This document shows positions 1 through 7,402 of a stretch of 55,484 nt of DNA, piece by piece. A program made the position numbers and the translations under genes. Origin of the DNA: Prosthecobacter sp. (GTDB lineage Bacteria; Verrucomicrobiota; Verrucomicrobiia; Verrucomicrobiales; Verrucomicrobiaceae); contig JAFMIR010000026.1 in assembly GCA_017853885.1 (NCBI GenBank), positions 1 to 55,484 of the forward strand, in the 5' to 3' direction. Numbering within the stretch: the first letter of the stretch is position 1; each line of letters opens with the position of its first letter. The notes below the pieces were generated by a model that made no database searches, was not told the origin of the DNA, and saw only the letters and a list, made by a program, of their open reading frames with translations.

Positions 1-2040
1 GCGGACTCGATTCGGAACCCAGAGGCGGCGGCGCGTGGCCTGATCGACCGCCTGCTGGCCTCGCCGCACTACGGCGAGCGTTGGGGCCGCCATTGGCTGG
101 ATGCGGCGGGCTACGCCGACAGCGAGGGTTTTGGCGAGAAGGATCTGGAGCGGAAGTGGGCGTGGAAGTATCGCGACTATGTCATCAACGCGTTGAACAA
201 GGACAAGCCGTTCGACCAGTTCGTGCGGGAGCAACTGGCGGGTGATGAGATGGTGCCGCAGCCCTACAAAAACTTGTCTATGGATGCCATCGAGAAGCTC
301 ACGGCCACCGGCTTTCTGCGCATGGCTCCAAATGGCACCGGTGAGATGAACGATGCGGTCACGCAGAACGCGAACATTGCTGACACGATCAAAATGGTGG
401 GAACTTCATTATATGGTCTCACCATCGGCTGCGCCCAATGCCATGATCATCGATACGATCCGATCTCGCAGACAGATTACTATCGGCTGCGGGCCGTTTT
501 TGAGCCGGGCTTCGACACGAAAGCTTGGCGCAGCACGCAGGGGCGCCTTGTGTCTTTGCTCACGGACGTGCAGGCGGCCGAATCTGCCAAGATCGAGGTT
601 GAGGCAAAAAAGATGGATGCCGCTCGTCTTGTGAAGCAGGAGGAGTTCATCACCGAAGTTCTGGAGAAAGAGCTACTGAAGGCGCCTGAAAAAGATCGCT
701 CGTCCCTGCGCGCCGCTTATCGAGCAGATGTCAAAAAGCGCACCCCCGATCAATCCAAGTTGCTGAAGGCTTGGCCGCGCATCAACCAGCTGAGCTCTGG
801 ATCGCTGTACCTCTACGACACGACTTACAAAACAAAGCATGCTGACACGCTGAAGAAGATGACCGAGGAAGCGAATGCTGTAAGGGCTAAAAAGCCGATG
901 GAGGAGTTTGTGCATGCCTTCACCGAGGTGCCGAAGGCCAAGCCTGAGCTCATTCCCACGACATTTGTTTTCAACCGTGGCAACCACGAGCAGCCGAAAG
1001 ATAGGGTCGGCCCTGGTGAACTAACTGTTCTGGCCGGCCAGCGTAAGATCGATCTTCCGGAGAAGGACCTGAAGCTCGCGACCAGTGGCCGCCGACTGGC
1101 TTTGGCGAATGCTTTGACCGATGGAAAACATCCGCTGTTGGCCCGCGTGATGGTGAACCGCATTTGGATGCACCACTTCGGTAAAGGGATCGTCGCCAGC
1201 CCAGGGGATTTTGGCCAACTCGGCAGCAAGCCAACGCATCCGGAACTGCTTGACTGGTTGGCGGCGGAGTTCATGCGCGGCGGTTGGAGTCTGAAGCAGC
1301 TTCATCGCCTCATCATGACCTCGCGCACTTATCGCCAAGCCTCCACGAGGGATGAAAAGCGTGATCTGATCGACCCGGACAACCTCTATCTGAGCCGCAT
1401 GAACGTCCGCCGTTTGGAGGCGGAGACATTGCGCGACTCGCTGCTTGCCATTAGCGGCAAGCTGAATCCGAAGATCGGAGGTGCACCGGTGCCCGTGATG
1501 CACAACGAAGAAGGGCAGGTGGTCATCGGTATTGACACAACCGACACTGCCGGGCGGCCCACAGGAAAAATCATCCCACTGAACGGTGAGGAGTTCCGCC
1601 GCAGCATTTATGTGCAGGCTCGCCGTTCGCGACCGCTGGAGATGTTCGCCGCCTTTGACGCTCCAGTGATGGAGCCAAGCTGCGATGCCCGTGCCGTAAC
1701 CACCGTAAGCCCGCAGAGTCTCCTGCTCATGAACAGCGCGACAATGCGGGTGCATGCCCAACAGTTTGCCCAACGGTTGCAAAGAGAGGGAGGCAAGGAC
1801 TTGTTGGATCAGGTACGCTTGGCCTGGAGATTGGCTAATGGAAGGGCAGGCTCTGAATCGGATTTGCAGCAGAGCGTTGAATTTGTGCAGGCACAAACGG
1901 AGTATTACAAGATTAACCCTATGCCCCTTGAGGTTCAGCTTGGCGCGCCATCGAAGACGCTCGGTGATCCCGCCTTCCTCGGTTTGACGGCTCTTTGCCA
2001 CGCACTGATGAGCAGCAATGCACTGCTCTACGTGGACTGA
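1..2040 (+). CDS. DUF1549/DUF1553 (planctomycete-cytochrome type) protein, 5' truncated
   Basis: The reading frame is open from the first base, so the N-terminus lies outside the window; 679 residues are visible. Residues 1-160 match the DUF1549 domain: an opening segment reading LASPHYGERWGRHWLD, then GCAQCHDHRYDPIS at about residue 143, with a CxxCH motif at 144-148. A charged, lysine-rich middle (about 175-300) follows, and DUF1553 fills the C-terminal half (about 370-670), including VMVNRIWMHHFGKGIV and HPELLDWLAAEF. Full-length relatives carry a signal peptide and a PSCyt1 haem domain upstream, which cannot be checked here. The family's function is not established; it is typical of Planctomycetes and Verrucomicrobia and is often paired with a DUF1501 gene. 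No such partner follows: 2041-2168 holds nothing recognisable and the next gene is on the other strand. Confidence 0.93.
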   Translation, partial: ADSIRNPEAAARGLIDRLLASPHYGERWGRHWLDAAGYADSEGFGEKDLERKWAWKYRDYVINALNKDKPFDQFVREQLAGDEMVPQPYKNLSMDAIEKLTATGFLRMAPNGTGEMNDAVTQNANIADTIKMVGTSLYGLTIGCAQCHDHRYDPISQTDYYRLRAVFEPGFDTKAWRSTQGRLVSLLTDVQAAESAKIEVEAKKMDAARLVKQEEFITEVLEKELLKAPEKDRSSLRAAYRADVKKRTPDQSKLLKAWPRINQLSSGSLYLYDTTYKTKHADTLKKMTEEANAVRAKKPMEEFVHAFTEVPKAKPELIPTTFVFNRGNHEQPKDRVGPGELTVLAGQRKIDLPEKDLKLATSGRRLALANALTDGKHPLLARVMVNRIWMHHFGKGIVASPGDFGQLGSKPTHPELLDWLAAEFMRGGWSLKQLHRLIMTSRTYRQASTRDEKRDLIDPDNLYLSRMNVRRLEAETLRDSLLAISGKLNPKIGGAPVPVMHNEEGQVVIGIDTTDTAGRPTGKIIPLNGEEFRRSIYVQARRSRPLEMFAAFDAPVMEPSCDARAVTTVSPQSLLLMNSATMRVHAQQFAQRLQREGGKDLLDQVRLAWRLANGRAGSESDLQQSVEFVQAQTEYYKINPMPLEVQLGAPSKTLGDPAFLGLTALCHALMSSNALLYVD

Positions 2041-2168
2041 GGCTTAGGCGTTCGGGCTTTCGGTTTCGGGCATTTGCATCGAGATCATCACCCTATCGAT
2101 GCGCAAGAACACCAGCAGTGACGTGGTTGCTAGCCTCGTGCAGTTGCCAGCAAAGAGGCGTCGCTACC

Positions 2169-2639
2169 TCAGGCTCTTTTGTTGTTCGGATCCTTCCAGC
2201 ATCGCATGAAGGCTGCCACAGTGCCGGTCACCAATGCTCCAAGTGTATAAGGCAGATCACTGCCGTTCCAAGGATCCATCAGCGCTTCAAGAAGATCTTC
2301 GAAAGATTGGATGTGGCCATGGGTCAAGCATGCGCAGAGAAGGACGGCGTAGGATGGTAGAATGACGGCTAAAAAGCCGCAAATCGCCGCGCGACGCGGT
2401 TGCCGCAGCCGCGAATGATCCGGGGTTGTCAAATCAACGGGTAGGAATATGGCGAGCCATGCCGCCATGATGACAATGCCCGTGCAGATGCAGATGAAGA
2501 TGAAATCTGAGGCCCATTGGTTCCAATGACGAACTGGCTGCGAGTAGGTTGCCCAAAGTAGAAAAACCCCGTTGCAAGCAAACCAGCCCCAGAACATGGC
2601 CACGAAAGACAACTTGGCTTTGCGAATGAGGGTTTTCAC
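2169..2639 (-). CDS. Small four-helix integral membrane protein, unknown function
   Basis: This 156-residue protein has four hydrophobic segments at about residues 10-33, 44-67, 84-108 and 128-147, so it is an inner-membrane protein. I do not recognise a family. The frame stays open upstream to 2765, but the likely start is the GTG at 2639: it overlaps the TGA stop of the upstream gene (GTGA), which suggests translational coupling, and it removes an arginine-rich, non-membrane N-terminal stretch. No Shine-Dalgarno sequence is visible. It is the last gene of a three-gene operon led by a GbsR-type regulator. Regulators of this family often control transporters, but four short helices do not show a transport function. 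The C-terminus (KDPNNKRA) is hydrophilic. Confidence 0.75.
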   Translation of the reverse strand: MKTLIRKAKLSFVAMFWGWFACNGVFLLWATYSQPVRHWNQWASDFIFICICTGIVIMAAWLAIFLPVDLTTPDHSRLRQPRRAAICGFLAVILPSYAVLLCACLTHGHIQSFEDLLEALMDPWNGSDLPYTLGALVTGTVAAFMRCWKDPNNKRA

Positions 2640-2842
2640 AGAGTGTCGAGGACGTTTGCGGATGGATGCGTGCGCCTCACGGCTGACTTGTCGAAAGTTA
2701 GCAAGCCGCCGATGAGAGCAACGAGCAGGTGACCGAAGAACCAAAGAGACTTCATTGGGCTCCACATCACCCTTCCGTGCTCAGGGTTCGCGACTTCCGA
2801 CATGGCATGCATGCGGAGGACTTCGGTGACATAGTTATTCAT
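2636..2842 (-). CDS. Small single-pass membrane protein, unknown function
   Basis: This 68-residue protein has one hydrophobic segment at about residues 32-50 (SLWFFGHLLVALIGGLLTF), preceded by a hydrophilic N-terminus and followed by a short basic tail. It is the middle gene of the GbsR operon, 53 bases after the regulator and overlapping the next gene by 4 bases. That spacing and overlap are the main reason to accept it as real. A 6-3-6 inverted repeat (AAAGTT CTA AACTTT, 2848-2862) sits directly upstream of its ATG and shares the core AGAACT with the palindrome in front of the regulator gene. That may be a second binding site, but this is inference. No family recognised. Confidence 0.65.
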   Translation of the reverse strand: MNNYVTEVLRMHAMSEVANPEHGRVMWSPMKSLWFFGHLLVALIGGLLTFDKSAVRRTHPSANVLDTL

Positions 2843-2895
2843 GGTCCAAAGTTCTAAACTTTCAATAAATAAAGAAACATAATGACAAAAAAGGA

Positions 2896-3423
2896 TCAGC
2901 CGAGCAATTTCATGGCCCAGTGAAGGGCGGAGGCGTGCTTCATGCTGGAAATGGTATCCGCCACCTTGATGCCAAATTCGACGAATTCTTGCAGCTCCTT
3001 CATCTGCTCATGGAATTCGCGCCCTGGTCCCTTTGACTCGGATTGGGTCCGCTCGGCACAGGACTTTAGCACCTCAAGAGCCGGGACGATCTCACGACGT
3101 TTGCGCTCTTTGGCAATAGTGATGACCATTTTCCAGATATCCTTCTCTGCTTGAAAATATTCTTTACGCTCGCCTTTGCGATGAATGATCTGGATTAGGC
3201 CCCAACCAACCAGCTCTCGGAGATTGGTGTTAGCATTGCCGCGGCTGATCTGGAGCTTTTCCATAATCTCGTCTGTGTACATCGGCTCTGGCGCCGTCAT
3301 CAGCAGGGCGTGGATCTGTGCCATGGTGCGATTAATGCCCCAGTGGCTTCCGAGAGCTCCCCATTGCGCCACAAAGTCATCGCGGGCGACTTCCCATTCG
3401 GTTGAACTGGCGACTAACATCAT
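2896..3423 (-). CDS. GbsR/MarR-type transcriptional regulator
   Basis: This 175-residue protein matches the GbsR branch of the MarR superfamily (winged-helix DNA-binding proteins). The winged helix spans about residues 40-110. Its recognition region reads YTDEIMEKLQISRGNAN followed by LRELVGWGLIQIIHRKGERKEYF; the N-G-N within ISRGNAN and the beta-wing with KGERKEY are typical of the group. The C-terminal 60 residues are helical and charged, suited to dimerisation. Members bind palindromes and are usually repressors responding to small solutes such as choline or other ligands; the ligand here is unknown. A perfect 8-4-8 palindrome ends one base before the ATG and overlaps the predicted -10, so autoregulation is likely. 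The start is ATG ATG with no leader room, so the mRNA may be leaderless. Two membrane-protein genes follow in the operon. Confidence 0.88.
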   Translation of the reverse strand: MMLVASSTEWEVARDDFVAQWGALGSHWGINRTMAQIHALLMTAPEPMYTDEIMEKLQISRGNANTNLRELVGWGLIQIIHRKGERKEYFQAEKDIWKMVITIAKERKRREIVPALEVLKSCAERTQSESKGPGREFHEQMKELQEFVEFGIKVADTISSMKHASALHWAMKLLG

Positions 3424-3456
3424 TTTTCAGATAGTTCTGAAAAGTGGGTCTTGCAA
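3424..3456 (-). promoter_or_regulatory. Predicted promoter and palindromic operator of the GbsR-type gene
   Basis: A perfect inverted repeat with 8-base arms (TTTTCAGA, 3424-3431; TCTGAAAA, 3436-3443) and a 4-base spacer lies immediately before the start codon. On the minus strand TTGCAA (3456-3451) lies 17 bases from TATCTG (3433-3428), a plausible -35/-10 pair, and the palindrome covers that -10. The transcription start would fall at or next to the ATG. The palindrome is direct observation; the promoter boxes are weak matches; operator function is inference. Confidence 0.55.
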
Positions 3457-3510
3457 GCGGAGATTCCAATGCTTTGCGAAAGTGTTGCCGCTTACCAAGT
3501 GGCGAAGCAC

Positions 3511-3542
3511 AAAAAACGCGGGAGCCAGTGAAGGCTCCCGCG
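3511..3542 (-). terminator. Rho-independent terminator after rplQ
   Basis: A perfect 10-bp stem (CGCGGGAGCC, 3517-3526; GGCTCCCGCG, 3533-3542) encloses a 6-base loop. On the minus strand it is followed by a run of six T (AAAAAA at 3511-3516 on the plus strand). It lies 22 bases past the rplQ stop codon and closes the rpoA-rplQ unit. Confidence 0.9.
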
Positions 3543-3564
3543 TGTGGGATAATGGAGGATCGTA

Positions 3565-4077
3565 TTACTCGGCTGCGGCTGCTTTTTTCTTGGCAGGAGC
3601 CTTTTTGGTAGCCGCTTTCTTAGCAGTGGCCTTCTTTTTGGCGGCGGGAGCAGCTTCTTCAGTGGGAGCCGCATCGCTTTCAGGAACTGCTTCAGCTGGA
3701 GCGGCAGCAGCCTTCGGGACGAAGGCATCCACCCATTCGATGTAAGCCATCGGGGCGGAGTCACTACGGCGCTGGCCGAGCTTTGTGATGCGGGTGTAGC
3801 CACCAGCGCGGTCCTTGGAGGCCGGGGCAATTTCTTCGAACAGCTTCTTCACCACATTCTTGTGGCGGAGGTAGCTCACCGCGTTGCGGCGGGCATGCAG
3901 CGTGCCGACTTTGCCGAGGGTGACCATTTTTTCCGCGAAAGGGCGGACGGCCTTGGCCTTAGCAAGTGTGGTGCGGATACGGCGATGCTCGATGAGTGAG
4001 ATGACGAGATTCATCAGCAGGGCGTCACGATGATCCTGCTTGCGTTGAAGTTTGATGGTTTTCCTTCCGTGTTTCAT
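3565..4077 (-). CDS. rplQ: 50S ribosomal protein L17 with C-terminal Ala/Lys tail
   Basis: The first 120 residues are a standard bacterial L17, a large-subunit protein near the exit tunnel: it opens MKHGRKTIKLQRKQDHRDAL, includes IRTTLAKAKAVRPFAEK, and ends the core with YTRITKLGQRRSDSAPMAYIEW. Unlike the usual protein of about 115-130 residues, a low-complexity tail of about 50 residues follows (about 121-170): first alanine/glutamate/proline-rich, then repeated AKKKA/TKKAPAKKK blocks ending AAAAE. Such basic tails are known in some lineages and resemble histone-H1-like segments; their role here is unknown. The gene follows rpoA by 38 bases on the same strand, the conserved alpha-operon end, and is closed by a strong terminator. 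Confidence 0.96.
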   Translation of the reverse strand: MKHGRKTIKLQRKQDHRDALLMNLVISLIEHRRIRTTLAKAKAVRPFAEKMVTLGKVGTLHARRNAVSYLRHKNVVKKLFEEIAPASKDRAGGYTRITKLGQRRSDSAPMAYIEWVDAFVPKAAAAPAEAVPESDAAPTEEAAPAAKKKATAKKAATKKAPAKKKAAAAE

Positions 4078-4115
4078 GTCCTAATGGTTCGTTCCTATGA
4101 TGCTTGGGTTGATTT

Positions 4116-5231
4116 TTACTCGTCTTCGTCGTCGAGATGGCTGTCCACCAGCTTTGTGAAGCCGGCAGCATCGGCGATGTCCTCATCGTCATCGGCTAGC
4201 ATGCTGCTGCGAGCGAGAAGGGACACGCCGCCGGGAATGGGCTCAAGCAGCGCGGGATCGAATTTCATGCCGAGAGACAGACCAAGCTCGGCGAGCTTTT
4301 CCTTGATCTCGGTGAGGGACTTTTTGCCGAAGTTGCGGTAGCGCAGCATCTCGGACTCCGTCTTCATCGCGAGCTGGCCAACGGAGGTGATGTTGGCGTT
4401 GTTGAGGCAGTTGGCAGCACGGACGGAGAGCTCGATCTCGTTGACGCTCATGTTCAGCAACTTGCGCAGCTCAGCATTCTCCTCGCTCTGTGCCTCGGGA
4501 GCTGCCTCGAACTCGACAGCCTTGTCGTCGTAGTTCACGAACACATCAAGGTGGTGGCGAAGGATGGCGGCGGACTGGAGGAGAGCGTCTTGCGGAGAGA
4601 TGCGACCATCAGTCCACACATCCAGCACGAGCTTGTCATAGTCCGTGTTCTGGCCAACGCGGGTGTTTTCAACCGCATACTTCACGCGGGTGACAGGAGA
4701 GTAGATGCTGTCGATCGGAATGACTCCAATCGGAGTATCTGGGCGTTTGTTTTCTTCCCAAGTGGCAAAGCCACGGCCGACGCGAACTTCAAATTCTGCC
4801 TCGAACTTCGTTTTCTTGGCAAGGGTGCAGATGACTTGGTCCTTGTTAATGACTTCGTAGTGATTGTCGTCCTTGATGTCGGCAGCGGTGATGGTGCCTT
4901 CTTTTTCGACAATCAGTGACAGGAGCCGAGGTTCCTTGCTCTCGCTGTTATGGCGAAATTTGATCTTCTTCAGATTCAGCACGATCTGAACGACATCTTC
5001 AAGCACTCCGGGGATGGTGGAGAACTCATGCTCCACACCGCGAATTTTCACAGAGGTGATAGACGCGCCTTCCAAGGAAGAAAGCAGCACACGGCGGAGG
5101 CTATTGCCGATGGTGTGACCGTATCCTTTATCAAAGGGTTCGGCGACAAATTGAGCATAAGTTTCAGTGGCGGTAGCCTCGTTTTTTACGAGGCGATTCG
5201 GCATTTCGAACCGAGCGAGACGAGCTGACAT
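4116..5231 (-). CDS. rpoA: DNA-directed RNA polymerase alpha subunit
   Basis: This 371-residue protein has the alpha N-terminal dimerisation domain (about 1-235), with the signature GYGHTIGNSLRRVLLSSLEG near residue 36. The linker leads to the C-terminal helix-hairpin-helix DNA/activator-binding domain (about 260-330: SVRAANCLNNANITSVGQL, RNFGKKSLTEIKEKLAELGL). It is longer than the usual 310-350 residues because an acidic tail of about 40 residues follows the C-terminal domain, ending DSHLDDEDE. It is transcribed with rplQ. The usual upstream partners rpsM, rpsK and rpsD are not adjacent; a superoxide dismutase gene lies divergently upstream. On the minus strand a TACAAT box at 5319-5314 could be the -10 of its promoter, but I see no convincing -35. 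Confidence 0.97.
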   Translation of the reverse strand: MSARLARFEMPNRLVKNEATATETYAQFVAEPFDKGYGHTIGNSLRRVLLSSLEGASITSVKIRGVEHEFSTIPGVLEDVVQIVLNLKKIKFRHNSESKEPRLLSLIVEKEGTITAADIKDDNHYEVINKDQVICTLAKKTKFEAEFEVRVGRGFATWEENKRPDTPIGVIPIDSIYSPVTRVKYAVENTRVGQNTDYDKLVLDVWTDGRISPQDALLQSAAILRHHLDVFVNYDDKAVEFEAAPEAQSEENAELRKLLNMSVNEIELSVRAANCLNNANITSVGQLAMKTESEMLRYRNFGKKSLTEIKEKLAELGLSLGMKFDPALLEPIPGGVSLLARSSMLADDDEDIADAAGFTKLVDSHLDDEDE

Positions 5232-5432
5232 AAGTATGAGTTTGTGGCCGGGTTACCTCCGGGCGAGTTTCCTGCGCATCCCGGGGGGAGGCAGGCTCGG
5301 AGACCAACGGCGAATTGTAGATGGGAACTACTCGCGAGGGGTAAAGACAATGCGGAGTCTGCGTTTGATTGCAAGCAGTGATTTGGGGTCAAAACCCGCA
5401 GTGCCTGTTCAGGGATTTCGGCATTCTACTGC

Positions 5433-5460
5433 TTGCCCGGTGGGTTCTCCGCTCTACAAA
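5433..5460 (+). promoter_or_regulatory. Candidate promoter of the superoxide dismutase gene
   Basis: TTGCCC (5433-5438) and TACAAA (5455-5460) are separated by 16 bases and lie about 29 bases upstream of the ATG at 5489. Both boxes match consensus at only four of six positions, so this is a suggestion. The leader between them and the start codon has no clear Shine-Dalgarno sequence. Confidence 0.3.
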
Positions 5461-5488
5461 GCGGGAGCGAACCCCACCCCAACACACT

Positions 5489-6103
5489 ATGGCCCACACC
5501 CTTACCCCCCTGCCGTATCCTTCCAATGCTCTGGAACCCTATATCGACCAGCAGACGATGGAGATCCATCACGGCCGCCATCACAACGCTTATGTGACCA
5601 ACCTCAACAATGCCATCGCCGGTAAGGCAGATCTCGAAGCGATGTCCATCGAGGACCTGTGCAAGAACATCTCTAAGTTGCCTGCCGATGTGCAGGGTCC
5701 GGTCCGTAACAATGGCGGTGGTCACTTTAACCATACGCTGTTCTGGAACATCATGGGCCCGAACGCTGGTGGTGCGCCTAGTGGAGCCCTTGCAGATGCG
5801 ATCCATGCCGCCTTCGGCAGCTTCGATGCCTTCAAGGAGGCCTTCGCCAAGGCAGGAGCCACCCGCTTCGGCTCTGGCTGGGCCTGGCTCGTGGTGAAAG
5901 ATGGTAAGCTGGCCGTCACCTCCACGCCGAACCAAGACAACCCGCTTATGGACGGCTCAGGAACGCCGATCCTCGGCTGCGATGTTTGGGAACATGCATA
6001 CTACCTCAAATATCAGAACAAGCGTCCGGACTACATCGTCGCTTGGTGGAACACCGTGAACTGGTCGGCTGTCGCTGCGAATTACAGCGCCGCTCTCGGC
6101 TGA
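5489..6103 (+). CDS. Superoxide dismutase, Mn/Fe family (Mn-type residues)
   Basis: This 204-residue protein converts superoxide to oxygen and hydrogen peroxide, in the cytoplasm since no signal peptide is present. The four metal ligands are in place: H27 ([13 protein letters not shown]), H82 (GHFNHTLFW), D165 and H169 (the family signature DVWEHAYY). Gly77 with Gly78 before the second ligand helix, and Gln149 in PNQDNPLM, are the pattern of Mn-type rather than Fe-type enzymes; residues alone do not settle the metal. The frame is open upstream to 5369, but the ATG at 5489 gives the standard N-terminus and length. A GC-rich hairpin follows the gene. It is divergent from rpoA. Confidence 0.96.
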   Translation: MAHTLTPLPYPSNALEPYIDQQTMEIHHGRHHNAYVTNLNNAIAGKADLEAMSIEDLCKNISKLPADVQGPVRNNGGGHFNHTLFWNIMGPNAGGAPSGALADAIHAAFGSFDAFKEAFAKAGATRFGSGWAWLVVKDGKLAVTSTPNQDNPLMDGSGTPILGCDVWEHAYYLKYQNKRPDYIVAWWNTVNWSAVAANYSAALG

Positions 6104-6121
6104 ACCGCCTTTGACTCTTTG

Positions 6122-6158
6122 ACAAAGCGCGGGACGGCTATGCCGCTCCGCGCTTTGT
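6122..6158 (+). terminator. Hairpin terminator after the superoxide dismutase gene
   Basis: An 11-bp perfect outer stem (ACAAAGCGCGG, 6122-6132; CCGCGCTTTGT, 6148-6158) encloses a shorter inner stem. It begins 18 bases after the stop codon. The T-tract is poor (TTGCATCT), so it may act as a weak or partial terminator, allowing read-through into the next gene. Confidence 0.5.
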
Positions 6159-6170
6159 TGCATCTAGCCC

Positions 6171-6488
6171 ATGGCTCTTGTCCTCCATAAACTCCGCAGC
6201 GGTCTGATCTATTCGCAGGCCTTTGCTGACTTTTTGGAGTCGAAGCACAACATCGAGCACTTTGGCCATCCAGGGGAGGTTTTGCATTTGGATTACATCC
6301 GGTGCAGTCAAGGTGATCTTGCAGGGCAAGAGTGGTGGCAGCTTTTGTGGATCAACGGGATGAACGCTCCCGCCGAGCGCCGCCATCTCATGGGTGATGT
6401 GGAGGTTTGCATCCCGAAACAAGCCATGCGCGGCCTGAAAAACCGTCTGCTGCATTTCGACGGGCAGAACGTGGTCGTCAAAAAATGA
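6171..6488 (+). CDS. Conserved-looking small protein of unknown function, upstream of thiL
   Basis: This 105-residue soluble protein is not one I recognise. It has no signal peptide, no membrane segment and no obvious metal-binding cluster; visible features are an N-terminal helix (ALVLHKLRSGLIYSQAFADFLESK), a tryptophan-rich stretch (QEWWQLLWING) and a basic C-terminus (NVVVKK). It is accepted as a gene because its stop overlaps the thiL start by four bases (ATGA at 6485-6488), the same arrangement as between thiL and tsaE, which makes a tightly coupled three-gene run. Its codon use resembles its neighbours. Function cannot be assigned; a link to thiL or tsaE would be context only. Confidence 0.75.
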   Translation: MALVLHKLRSGLIYSQAFADFLESKHNIEHFGHPGEVLHLDYIRCSQGDLAGQEWWQLLWINGMNAPAERRHLMGDVEVCIPKQAMRGLKNRLLHFDGQNVVVKK

Positions 6489-7402
6489 CAAATAAGGCTC
6501 CAACATTGGCCGACATCGGAGAAGACAAGCTCATCCGCCGTCTGATGCGCGGGGTGAAGCTCGATCGTGATGTCATTGCCGGTGCCGGTGATGACTGCGC
6601 GGTGGTGCGTAGCACCAAAAATGAGCACACGCTGCTTAAAACAGATGCACTCGTACAGGATGTTCATTTCACGCTCCAGACACCACCGAAGCTCATCGGG
6701 CGCAAGGCCATTGCCCGCGTCGTAAGCGACTTTGCGGCCATGGGTGGCACACCACGGCATGCGATGATCACACTGGTGGCGCCGCCGAGCATGGAGGTCG
6801 AGTTTCTCGCGGAGGTGTATCGTGGCATGAAGGCCATCGCGAAAGACTACGGCATCAATCTCGTCGGTGGCGAGACCTCTCGTGGCCTCGTTTTAATGCT
6901 CTCCATTTCGATGACCGGTACGGTGCCATCGAAAAGCTGGCTCTCGCGCAGTGAGGGTAAAGCGGGCGATGTCCTTCTCGTCACAGGTCGGCTTGGTGGT
7001 TCGATCAAAGGCAAGCATCTGAAATTCACGCCACGCCTCGAAGAAGGTCGTTGGCTCTCCGAAAACGCTCATCCGCATGCCATGATGGACATCAGCGATG
7101 GTTTGGCGAAAGATCTGCCGCGGCTCGCTCTGGCCAGTGGCACACATTTCCAAGTCAACGTGGCCTCGCTGCCCTGCAATCCAGGTTGCACCTTCGATCA
7201 GGCATGGGGCGATGGTGAGGATTACGAGCTACTCCTTGCTGTAAATCCGCGCACGCTGCGCTCGTTGAAGACTAAATGGAGCGCTGTGTTTCCTCATCTG
7301 CCACTCACCGTCATTGGCAAACTCGTTCCTCCCGGCGAAGGCCGCCCGCCAGACTTTGAAAGCACTGGCTGGGATCACTTTGCGCTCAGCGCAGACGCAT
7401 GA
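6485..7402 (+). CDS. thiL: Thiamine-monophosphate kinase
   Basis: This 305-residue protein belongs to the PurM/ThiL kinase fold and phosphorylates thiamine monophosphate to thiamine diphosphate, the cofactor that the pyruvate dehydrogenase E1 encoded at 25571-27594 would need. The ThiL hallmarks are present in order: GAGDDCAVV (about residue 33), KTDALVQDVHF (about 54), the RVVSDFAAMGG helix, VGGETSRG (about 126), DISDGLAKDL (about 202) and GDGEDYELL (about 244). Aspartates in these segments bind Mg-ATP. The chosen start is the ATG at 6485 overlapping the previous stop (ATGA); the frame extends upstream but would read into the preceding gene. It overlaps tsaE by four bases. Confidence 0.94.
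   Translation: MTNKAPTLADIGEDKLIRRLMRGVKLDRDVIAGAGDDCAVVRSTKNEHTLLKTDALVQDVHFTLQTPPKLIGRKAIARVVSDFAAMGGTPRHAMITLVAPPSMEVEFLAEVYRGMKAIAKDYGINLVGGETSRGLVLMLSISMTGTVPSKSWLSRSEGKAGDVLLVTGRLGGSIKGKHLKFTPRLEEGRWLSENAHPHAMMDISDGLAKDLPRLALASGTHFQVNVASLPCNPGCTFDQAWGDGEDYELLLAVNPRTLRSLKTKWSAVFPHLPLTVIGKLVPPGEGRPPDFESTGWDHFALSADA

Noticed and set aside
1021..2001. Long minus-strand open frame (326 codons) inside the DUF1549 gene
   Set aside because: It is antisense to a recognisable domain protein and its translation matches no family; a shadow of high G+C codon use.
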